Below are positions 8,806 to 16,360 of a DNA stretch of 64,000 bases, one piece after another. A model generated the notes under the pieces. It saw only the letters and a list, made by a program, of their open reading frames with translations. It made no database searches and had not been told where the DNA came from. How positions within the stretch are numbered: position 1 is the stretch's first letter; every line of letters begins with the position of its first letter. Position numbers and translations under genes: made by a program. The DNA is from VBAS01 sp964444975 (GTDB lineage Bacteria; Bacteroidota; Bacteroidia; Chitinophagales; Chitinophagaceae), in the NCBI GenBank assembly GCA_964444975.1, contig CAYUJD010000002.1, positions 1 to 64,000 of the forward strand, written 5' to 3'.

Positions 8806-9894
8806 ATGAAAACTAAGCCCATAACAAAGTCATTTCCTGACTCCCCCTTTAGGGGGCTGGGGGGGGCTCTATTTCACTGCATCGACGCTCACACATGCGG
8901 CAACCCCGTTCGTTTGGTTGCTGCCGGCGGCCCCGAACTGGAAGGAAACAACATGAGTGAAAAGCGCCAGCATTTTTTAAAAGAGTATGACTGGATACGC
9001 AAAGGCCTGATGTTTGAACCAAGAGGTCATGATATGATGAGCGGCAGTATTCTGTATCCCCCGCATGACCCGCAAAATGATTTTGCTGTTCTCTTTATTG
9101 AAACCAGCGGCTGCCTGCCCATGTGCGGGCACGGAACCATCGGCACAGTCACAATTGCAATTGAAGAAAAATTGATTACTCCAAAATCTCCGGGTACTAT
9201 CAGGATGGAGACCCCGGCAGGATTGGTGAATATTGAATATAGGACAGTTAGCAGTCAGGAGTCAGGAGTCGGGAATCAGGAAAAGCTGAAGGTTTCAAGT
9301 GTAAAATTGACTAATGTACCTGCATATTTAGATAAGGAAGGGATTACAGCTGAATGTCCTGAGTTGGGCGAGCTGGTGATTGATGTGGCCTATGGCGGAA
9401 ATTTTTATGCCATTGTGGATGTGCATAAAAATTTCAAAGGAGTGGAACATTATTCCGCCGACAAATTGATTGCATGGGCAAGGGAGCTGAGAAAGAATAT
9501 CAATGCGAAGTATGAGTTCGTGCATCCGGAAGACCCGACCATTCGTGGATGCTCTCATATTTTGTGGTCGGGGGCGGTGATGGATAAAACATCTACTGCA
9601 CGCAATGCTGTGTTTTATGGCGATAAGGCCATTGACCGCAGTCCCTGCGGTACAGGCACCAGCGCAAGAATGGCGCAGTGGTACGCCAAAGGCAAACTGA
9701 AGAAAGGGGAGAAGTTTATTCATGAAAGCATAATCGGCAGTAAATTTATCGGCACGATTGAAGAAGAGCTGGAAGTGAACGGCAAACCGGCCATAAGACC
9801 GGGTATTGAAGGCTGGGCGAAGATTTATGGATATAATACTATTAGCATTGACAAAGATGACGATCCCTACGCTTACGGTTTCCAGGTTGTATAA
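8806..9894 (+). CDS. Proline racemase family, probable 4-hydroxyproline 2-epimerase
   Basis: Converts trans-4-hydroxy-L-proline to cis-4-hydroxy-D-proline, the entry step of the pathway. Both catalytic cysteines are present: Cys107 in MCGHGTIG and Cys281 in SPCGTGTSARMA. A trans-3-hydroxyproline dehydratase would have lost one, so epimerase or racemase activity is expected; the neighbouring genes favour 4-hydroxyproline over proline. Two oddities: residues 12-21 (DSPFRGLGGA) are encoded by a C/G palindromic repeat just before the conserved family start CIDAHTCGNP, and residues about 150-159 (SQESGVGNQE) by four 7-bp tandem units in frame. The native start is therefore unclear; this ATG is the one that keeps the frame open. 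Confidence 0.88.
   Translation: MKTKPITKSFPDSPFRGLGGALFHCIDAHTCGNPVRLVAAGGPELEGNNMSEKRQHFLKEYDWIRKGLMFEPRGHDMMSGSILYPPHDPQNDFAVLFIETSGCLPMCGHGTIGTVTIAIEEKLITPKSPGTIRMETPAGLVNIEYRTVSSQESGVGNQEKLKVSSVKLTNVPAYLDKEGITAECPELGELVIDVAYGGNFYAIVDVHKNFKGVEHYSADKLIAWARELRKNINAKYEFVHPEDPTIRGCSHILWSGAVMDKTSTARNAVFYGDKAIDRSPCGTGTSARMAQWYAKGKLKKGEKFIHESIIGSKFIGTIEEELEVNGKPAIRPGIEGWAKIYGYNTISIDKDDDPYAYGFQVV
8841..8867. repeat. C5-TTTA-G5 palindrome with G-run inside the epimerase 5' end
   Basis: CCCCCTTTAGGGGG (8843-8856) followed by CTGGGGGGGG. The same design is found at 60649-60670 beside the stop of gamma-glutamyltransferase. Here it is translated in frame as part of the N-terminus of the epimerase, suggesting that a dispersed repeat has landed on the gene start. 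Confidence 0.7.
9253..9280. repeat. Four 7-bp tandem units (AGTCAGG) inside the epimerase
   Basis: AGTCAGG, AGTCAGG, AGTCGGG, AATCAGG. This is the same unit as the intergenic array at 33057-33119. The reading frame stays open, so the array encodes a short extra loop between two conserved parts of the enzyme. Confidence 0.8.
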
Positions 9895-10088
9895 TAGTGA
9901 CTTGTCAGCTCCCGGGGTTACGTTATTTTTCCCGCCTGAGGCGCAAGGGGGGGGGAGTCATTCAACCTGGAAATAATTTCAAAAAGTAGTAGTTGAATGG
10001 TGAATAGAAATACCAGATGTACAAGAGTGCGACGCAACTATAGTTTAATAGATATTCAAAAGCTGGTAACAAAATAAAAAACCTCAGG

Positions 10089-11609
10089 ATGAAACGAATC
10101 ACGATCCTTGTTTTACTGTTCACCGCCGTAGCGGCTCAGTCGCAGCCACTGAAAGCGAAAATCAAAATTGATATTGAAAGAAGGATTGGCGGCATTGACA
10201 CTTTGCTTTATGGAAATTTTGCCGAGCATCTTGGCCGGTGTATTTACGGCGGCATTTACGATCCTAAATCTTCACAGGCCGATGCCGATGGTTTCAGAAC
10301 TGATGTGATCAAAGCTACCAACGATCTTGGCGTCAGCATCATTCGCTATCCCGGCGGCAATTTTGTTTCGGGGTATCATTGGGAAGATGGTATTGGCCCG
10401 AAGGCAAACCGGCCGAAGCGTAAAGACCTTGCATGGGGGGCCACTGAAACAAATGAGGTGGGCACGGATGAGTTTATGAAATTTATTTCCAAAACAAAAG
10501 CCGCTCCCTATATCTGTGTGAACCTGGGAACCGGGACGATTGAAGAAGCAAGAAACTGGGTGGAATATTGTAATGCGCCGGCGGGTCTTTATTATTCTGA
10601 CTTGCGGGCAAAGAACGGTCATCCGGAACCGTACAACATTAAATACTGGGGTTTGGGCAACGAGATGGACGGTCCCTGGCAGATGGGACACAAGAATGCG
10701 GAAGACTACAGCAAGTATGCGCTGGAAGCTGCCAAACTGATGAAGTGGAGCGACGCCGGCATCAAACTGATTGCTTCGGGCAGCAGCAACTACGGCGCCG
10801 ACTGGATGCACTGGAACAGAACAGTGTTGACTCAATTAAGAAATCATATTGATTACATCTCTGTTCATCAGTATGTAAATAATTCTGATTCGAATCACCG
10901 GAAATTTATGACGGCTACTTTGTTTACCGAAAAAATAATAAAGATCACCGAAGGATTGATAAACGAGGTAAGAAGCCGCTACCGGCTGAGCCGCCCCATC
11001 TATATTGCTTTTGATGAGTACAATGTGTGGTATCGTGCATGGACGGAGCAGGGACTGGAGGAACATTATAACCTGCAGGATGCGCTGGTGGTGGCGCAGT
11101 TTCTGAATTGCTTTGTCCGCAATGCCCATATTGTAAAAATGGCAAATATGGCACAACTGGTGAATGTGATTGCGCCCATGATGGTGACAAACGATAAACT
11201 CTGGATGCAGACAATTTATTATCCGCTGCAACTGTTCGGTACCAATTGTTATGGCGAAGCCGTATCGGCATTTGTGGCGGGCGACACTTATGATGTGGGG
11301 GATCAGAAAGGGGTTTCGTATCTCGATGTTTCATCGGCATACGATACTGTAAAAGGGGAACTGGTAATAAACGTGGTGAACCGGAGCGAGGATAAAGCAG
11401 TGGAGACAACGATCCAGAACCAGTTTGGCATGTTGGCTGATAAGGCGGAAGTGGCCGAAGTGAATTCTAAAAACATATATGATGAGAATGATGAGAAAGA
11501 GCAGAAGGTGAAAACAGTAAGTAAACAAATAAGTTTAAAAGGGAATGAGTTCATATATTCATTCCCGGCTCATTCATTTACGCAGATAAAGATTAAAGTG
11601 AAACTATAA
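10089..11609 (+). CDS. GH51 alpha-L-arabinofuranosidase, secreted
   Basis: A 506-aa retaining glycosidase with a signal peptide (residues 1-19, ending QSQ), so periplasmic or exported. Clan GH-A barrel with the acid/base Glu192 in GLGNEMDGPW and the nucleophile Glu310 in IAFDEYNVWY, followed by the GH51 C-terminal beta domain to residue 506. It releases terminal alpha-L-arabinofuranose. In the proposed extensin-degrading role it could remove the outermost alpha-linked arabinose of a hydroxyproline tetra-arabinoside; arabinan or arabinoxylan are alternative substrates. It precedes the GH127 gene by 55 bp in the same operon. Confidence 0.93.
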   Translation: MKRITILVLLFTAVAAQSQPLKAKIKIDIERRIGGIDTLLYGNFAEHLGRCIYGGIYDPKSSQADADGFRTDVIKATNDLGVSIIRYPGGNFVSGYHWEDGIGPKANRPKRKDLAWGATETNEVGTDEFMKFISKTKAAPYICVNLGTGTIEEARNWVEYCNAPAGLYYSDLRAKNGHPEPYNIKYWGLGNEMDGPWQMGHKNAEDYSKYALEAAKLMKWSDAGIKLIASGSSNYGADWMHWNRTVLTQLRNHIDYISVHQYVNNSDSNHRKFMTATLFTEKIIKITEGLINEVRSRYRLSRPIYIAFDEYNVWYRAWTEQGLEEHYNLQDALVVAQFLNCFVRNAHIVKMANMAQLVNVIAPMMVTNDKLWMQTIYYPLQLFGTNCYGEAVSAFVAGDTYDVGDQKGVSYLDVSSAYDTVKGELVINVVNRSEDKAVETTIQNQFGMLADKAEVAEVNSKNIYDENDEKEQKVKTVSKQISLKGNEFIYSFPAHSFTQIKIKVKL

Positions 11610-11664
11610 AGTATATGAAGCAGTATGTGATTATTGCCCAGGATGGTAAATAAAAGCTGGTTCC

Positions 11665-13632
11665 ATGAAAAAAACAACTTCTCTTTTAACCGCCATTACA
11701 ATTGTCGTAAACAGTTTTTCGCAAAGCGGTTTGCAGAAAATTGAACCCGTGAATTTTTCGCAGGTAAATATTACCGACAGTTTCTGGAAACCGAAGATTG
11801 ATAAAGTAGCGACAAATACACTGGCGGCCTGTATCTATCAGACCGAAGTGGCTACGCCACGCATCCGCAATTTTGAAAAAGTGGCACGGGGCAAGGGCGA
11901 ACCGCATGAGGGAATATTTTATGACGACAGCGATGTGTTTAAGGCGCTGGAGGCAATGGCGTATTCGCTGAAAACGCACCCTAATGCGGATATGGAAAAA
12001 AAATGCGACGAGTGGATTGATAAAATTGCGGCGGCACAACAGCCCGATGGGTATTTAAATACCTGGTACACGTTAAAAGGTTTGCAGGATCGCTACACCG
12101 ACATGAGCATGCATGAAGATTACAACGCAGGCCACATGATTGAAGCCGGGGTTGCTTACTACAATGCAACCGGCAAGCGGAAACTGCTTGATGTGTGTAT
12201 CAAATGGGCTGACCATTTCGATAGTTTGTTTGGTCCGGGCAAGCAGCATTGGGTTACCGGTCACCAGGAACTGGAACTGGCATTGGTGAAATTGTTTAAA
12301 GTGACAAAGAATGAAAAATACCTAAAACTGGCCGACTGGTTGCTAAGTGAAAGAGGTAAGAAGCTGGCGAAGGGTTATACCTGGACGGATTGGAAAGATA
12401 CTGCTTATGCACAGGATGTTTTGCCGGTGAAAGAACAAACTCAAATTACCGGTCATGCAGTTCGTGCCATGTATATGTACACCGGTGCGGCGGATGTAGC
12501 TGCGCAAACCGGTGATGTGGATTACATGAAAGCCATGCGTACCGTGTGGGAAGACGTAGTCTATCGAAATATGTATATCACGGGCGGTATCGGTTCAGCT
12601 GGAAGCAATGAAGGATTTACGGTGGATTATGATTTGCCCAATGAGCAGGCTTACTGCGAGACATGCGCCAGCGTGGGCATGGTATTCTGGAACCAGCGCA
12701 TGAATGCACTTACCGGAAGCGCTGAATATATTGATGTGCTTGAAAGAAGCCTGTACAATGGGGCGCTGGATGGATTGAGTTTAAGCGGCGACCGTTTTTT
12801 TTACGGCAACCCGCTGGCAAGCCGTGGCCAGCATTACCGGCGGGAATGGTTTGGCACGGCCTGCTGCCCGGCAAACATTGCCAGGCTGGTGGCTTCACTT
12901 GGGAATTATATTTATGCAAAAAGCGATGAAGCAATTTATGTGAATCTGTTTGTGGGGAGTAATACAACCATTCCGCTGAAGAGCGGAAATGTAAATGTAA
13001 AGATGGAGACAAATTATCCGTGGGAGGGGAAGGTGAAGTTGATGATTGACCCGGGTAAAAAGTCAAATTTCAAAATTTACTTCCGATTGCCCGGATGGTA
13101 TTTTGACAAAGTTGTTCCGGGAGACCTATACACCGCCGGTGGAGATGATGGTGTGCCTGACCATTATAGTTTTATTTTAAATGGTAAAGCAATTACAAAT
13201 AAATATGATAACGGGTATGCTATTGTCGAGTCAGAATGGAAAAAAGGAGATATTCTGGAGTTTGAATTTCCGATGGAAGTAAAATTGATTAAAGCACGGG
13301 CTGAATTAAAACAAAACAACAACCGCATCGCCATTCAGCGTGGCCCGATTGTATATTGCATTGAAGGCGCCGACAATAATGGCAAAGCATGGAATATTAT
13401 CATACCTGAAAACACAAGATTTGAAACGATAGATTATAAAGTATTGGATGAACCGGTAAAAGCTCTGACAGCCGAAGTGCCGGTTGTAACAGTTAGTGAA
13501 GATGGATTGTCATTAAAAACAGAAAAGAAAAAAATCATTGCTATACCTTATTACGCCTGGGGCAACCGCGGCCGGAATGAAATGCAGGTATGGCTGCCGG
13601 TAAAAATTTCGGATGTAAAACTGAATTACTGA
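11665..13632 (+). CDS. GH127 beta-L-arabinofuranosidase (HypBA1-like)
   Basis: A 655-aa DUF1680 protein with a signal peptide (residues 1-20, ending SFSQ). All residues of the zinc/cysteine centre of Bifidobacterium longum HypBA1 can be placed with constant spacing: acid/base Glu316 (SNEGF), zinc ligands Glu332 and Cys334 (CETC), nucleophile Cys400 and ligand Cys401 (ACCPAN). The length matches HypBA1 (about 658 aa), which releases arabinose from beta-Ara2 and from Ara-hydroxyproline. A helical toroid (about 40-430) is followed by beta domains. Its place beside hydroxyproline-degrading genes strongly suggests plant Hyp-arabinosides as substrate. One GH127 member acts on aceric acid of rhamnogalacturonan II, so that reading is not excluded. 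Confidence 0.93.
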   Translation: MKKTTSLLTAITIVVNSFSQSGLQKIEPVNFSQVNITDSFWKPKIDKVATNTLAACIYQTEVATPRIRNFEKVARGKGEPHEGIFYDDSDVFKALEAMAYSLKTHPNADMEKKCDEWIDKIAAAQQPDGYLNTWYTLKGLQDRYTDMSMHEDYNAGHMIEAGVAYYNATGKRKLLDVCIKWADHFDSLFGPGKQHWVTGHQELELALVKLFKVTKNEKYLKLADWLLSERGKKLAKGYTWTDWKDTAYAQDVLPVKEQTQITGHAVRAMYMYTGAADVAAQTGDVDYMKAMRTVWEDVVYRNMYITGGIGSAGSNEGFTVDYDLPNEQAYCETCASVGMVFWNQRMNALTGSAEYIDVLERSLYNGALDGLSLSGDRFFYGNPLASRGQHYRREWFGTACCPANIARLVASLGNYIYAKSDEAIYVNLFVGSNTTIPLKSGNVNVKMETNYPWEGKVKLMIDPGKKSNFKIYFRLPGWYFDKVVPGDLYTAGGDDGVPDHYSFILNGKAITNKYDNGYAIVESEWKKGDILEFEFPMEVKLIKARAELKQNNNRIAIQRGPIVYCIEGADNNGKAWNIIIPENTRFETIDYKVLDEPVKALTAEVPVVTVSEDGLSLKTEKKKIIAIPYYAWGNRGRNEMQVWLPVKISDVKLNY

Positions 13633-13633
13633 A

Positions 13634-14107
13634 ATGGAGCTGCTTCAATACCTGGTTGATACATTCCGCTATAATGACTACGCCAATAAACTGGTGCTGG
13701 CAAAAATCAAGGAACTTCCGGATAAAAAGGAAGCCATCCGTTTATTCAGCCATCTTATCAACTCACAGGTAAAATGGCTGAGGCGGATACAGGTTTATCC
13801 CAACGACCCGGGGCTTGACTGGTGGGAGCCAGTGTACCCCGCAGAAGAACTGGAAACCCGCTGGACGGGAAGCCTGGATGCATGGATTGAATTTATCAGC
13901 AAGTTCAGCGAAGAACAGTTGAATGAAGAAAGAAAATTCATCGGCTATGACGGCGGTCATTGGGCCGCAACGGTGAAAGACATTGCGCTGCAGTTGAATT
14001 ATCACTCCATCCATCACCGGGCGCAGATACAGACCCTGATACGGCAGCAGGGTATGGAGCCGGCCTTTGTGGATTATATCGGCACCAAGTATAAAAAGCT
14101 TACTTGA
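13634..14107 (+). CDS. DinB-family four-helix metalloprotein
   Basis: A 157-aa DinB/YfiT-like protein starting one base after the stop of the GH127 gene, so translationally linked. A metal site of His residues is visible: LFSHLIN (near residue 40) and LNYHSIHHRAQ (near 125). Members of this superfamily include thiol-dependent S-transferases that use bacillithiol or mycothiol, and many proteins with no known role. No signal peptide, so cytosolic. Why it sits among secreted glycosidases is not clear; a detoxification role is only a guess. Confidence 0.85.
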   Translation: MELLQYLVDTFRYNDYANKLVLAKIKELPDKKEAIRLFSHLINSQVKWLRRIQVYPNDPGLDWWEPVYPAEELETRWTGSLDAWIEFISKFSEEQLNEERKFIGYDGGHWAATVKDIALQLNYHSIHHRAQIQTLIRQQGMEPAFVDYIGTKYKKLT

Positions 14108-14128
14108 TATATTTTAAAACAAAAAATA

Positions 14129-15271
14129 ATGAACGGAAAATCGGTATTACTGGCACTCGTTCTTTTTTCAGCATGTAAGCTGATGCCGAAAAAGGAAGAA
14201 GAAAAAGCAGCTAGTGCTGCAAAGACAGGCTTTGAACAGAAATTTTATGGACTGTCCGGCGCCGATTCTGTTTTTGAATACATTTTGACCAATGCAAACG
14301 GTATGGTAGTAAAAATTATTAACTACGGCGCCACGGTCACGCATATTATGGTTCCCGATAAAAACGGGCAATTGGGTGATGTGGTGCTGGGGTTTGATTC
14401 CTTAAGCGGTTACCAGCAACCCGCCAATCCTTATTTTGGCTGCATCGTAGGGCGCTATGCCAACCGGATAGCCAATGCCCGGTTTACGCTGGAAGGAAAA
14501 GAATATAAACTGGCTGCAAACAACAATGGTAATTCTTTGCACGGCGGGCTGAAAGGTTTTGATAAAGTAACCTGGACATTGAAAGGAAAAGAAATCAATG
14601 ACGAACACAGCACACTCGGTTTTCAGTATCACAGCAGGGATGGAGAAGAAGGATACCCGGGCAATATGGAAATTACGGTTGCTTACACTTTGCTTCCTAC
14701 CAACGAATTGAAAATAGATTATATCGCCACTACCGATAAACCCACACCGGTAAACCTGACCAATCATTGTTATTTCAATCTTTCTGCCGGGAAAGACTCA
14801 ACCATTCTTGACCATGAGCTGATGCTGAAGGCGGATAAATACACACCGGTGAATGACAAACTGATTCCAACAGGTAAGATTGAAAATGTGAAAGGAACGC
14901 CGATGGATTTCAACACACCAAAAAAAATAGGGAATGACATTGCGCAGGTCAGCGGGGGATATGACCACAACTGGGTATTGACACGAAGCAGCAATGGCCC
15001 GGAACGCATCGGCTCATTGTATCATGCCGCCAGCGGACGATTAATGGAAGTGTTCACTACGCAGCCGGGTATCCAGTTTTACAGCGGAAATTTCCTGGAT
15101 GGCAGTTTGAAAAATACAAAGGGGGAGATGAAGTATGTAAAGCATGCCGGGCTTTGCCTGGAAACGCAGCATTTTCCCGATTCACCCAATCAGCCCGGTT
15201 TTCCATCAACAATTCTGAAACCGGGAGAAACTTATCATCATACAACTGTGTATAAGTTTTCGGTGAGGTGA
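14129..15271 (+). CDS. galM: Aldose 1-epimerase (mutarotase), lipoprotein
   Basis: A 380-aa galactose-mutarotase-like protein with a lipoprotein signal (lipobox FSAC, Cys16), hence exported. Interconverts alpha and beta anomers of free sugars. Family landmarks are present: NRIANARF and NNGNSLHGG (catalytic His region near residue 130), LTNHCYFNL (second His near 210), YDHNWVL and the catalytic Glu in LCLETQHFPDSPNQP near 345. In this operon it could speed equilibration of arabinose released as the beta anomer. Co-directional, 21 bp after the DinB gene. Confidence 0.9.
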   Translation: MNGKSVLLALVLFSACKLMPKKEEEKAASAAKTGFEQKFYGLSGADSVFEYILTNANGMVVKIINYGATVTHIMVPDKNGQLGDVVLGFDSLSGYQQPANPYFGCIVGRYANRIANARFTLEGKEYKLAANNNGNSLHGGLKGFDKVTWTLKGKEINDEHSTLGFQYHSRDGEEGYPGNMEITVAYTLLPTNELKIDYIATTDKPTPVNLTNHCYFNLSAGKDSTILDHELMLKADKYTPVNDKLIPTGKIENVKGTPMDFNTPKKIGNDIAQVSGGYDHNWVLTRSSNGPERIGSLYHAASGRLMEVFTTQPGIQFYSGNFLDGSLKNTKGEMKYVKHAGLCLETQHFPDSPNQPGFPSTILKPGETYHHTTVYKFSVR

Positions 15272-15310
15272 TGAGTGATAAGGGAGGCACACTCGTTAAA
15301 ATGTATTTAA

Positions 15311-16360
15311 ATGAAAAGAATATTTTTACTATTTGGGTTTTTTTTCTTTTTGCTGTTTGGGTTTTCCCAGCAAAAAATCTGGTCAACGGAAAAAGCCAAT
15401 GCCTGGTATAAAAAACAGGGCTGGCTGGTAGGGGCCAATTTTTTACCCAGCTCGGCCATCAACCAGCTGGAGATGTGGCAGGCTGACACATATGACCCTG
15501 CAACCATTGACAGGGAATTAGGCTGGGCTGCATCCATTGGTATGAATCTGATGCGGGTGTATCTGCATGACCTTGCGTGGAAAGCGGATGCAGCCGGTTT
15601 TAAAAAAAGAATGGAGGATTTTTTAAGCATTGCCCAAAAACATAACATAAAAATTCTCTTCTGCATTTTTGATGATTGCTGGAATCCCGATGCAAAGATT
15701 GGCAAACAGCCAGAACCCAAACCCGGCATTCACAACAGCGGCTGGATGCGCAGCCCCAATAAAAGCACACATGATGATTCCACCCAATGGAATTACCTGG
15801 AACAATATGTAAAAGACATACTCAGCACTTTTAAAAATGACAACCGCATCCTGCTGTGGGACCTCTACAATGAGCCGGGCAACAGCGGCTATCATCTCAC
15901 TTCGCTTCCCCTGCTGAAAAAAATATTTGAATGGGCATGGTCTGTGCGGCCCTCGCAACCATTGACGGCCGGCGCCTGGTACGACAACAAAACACTGAAT
16001 GAATTTCAACTGGCCAGTTCCGATGTCATCACTTTTCACAATTACAACAATGCCGCCAGTCTTGAAAAACAAATCAGCGAATTGCAAGAGTCCGGACGGC
16101 CGGTCATCTGCACTGAATACATGGCGCGGACAAGAGACAGCAGGTTTCAATCGCACCTGTCCATTTTTAAAAAATACAATGTAGGCGCCATCAATTGGGG
16201 ACTGGTGGCTGGCAAAAGCAACACCATTTATCAGTGGGATACCCCTGTACCCGACGGCAGCGAACCAGCGATATGGTTTCATGATATCTTCAGAAAAGAC
16301 GGCACGCCGTATGACCCCGAAGAAATTGCAGTGATTAAAAAACTTACCGGTAAAGAATGA
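15311..16360 (+). CDS. Clan GH-A glycoside hydrolase (GH5-like), secreted
   Basis: A 349-aa (beta/alpha)8 barrel with a signal peptide (residues 1-20, very Phe-rich, ending FGFSQ). Putative acid/base Glu188 lies in WDLYNEPGN and nucleophile Glu269 in VICTEYMAR, the strand-4 and strand-7 positions of clan GH-A. It resembles proteins annotated as cellulase, mannanase or xylanase, but the exact family and substrate are not certain from sequence. Its stop overlaps the start of the following DUF1680 gene by 4 bp (ATGA), so the two enzymes are made together. Confidence 0.8.
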   Translation: MKRIFLLFGFFFFLLFGFSQQKIWSTEKANAWYKKQGWLVGANFLPSSAINQLEMWQADTYDPATIDRELGWAASIGMNLMRVYLHDLAWKADAAGFKKRMEDFLSIAQKHNIKILFCIFDDCWNPDAKIGKQPEPKPGIHNSGWMRSPNKSTHDDSTQWNYLEQYVKDILSTFKNDNRILLWDLYNEPGNSGYHLTSLPLLKKIFEWAWSVRPSQPLTAGAWYDNKTLNEFQLASSDVITFHNYNNAASLEKQISELQESGRPVICTEYMARTRDSRFQSHLSIFKKYNVGAINWGLVAGKSNTIYQWDTPVPDGSEPAIWFHDIFRKDGTPYDPEEIAVIKKLTGKE

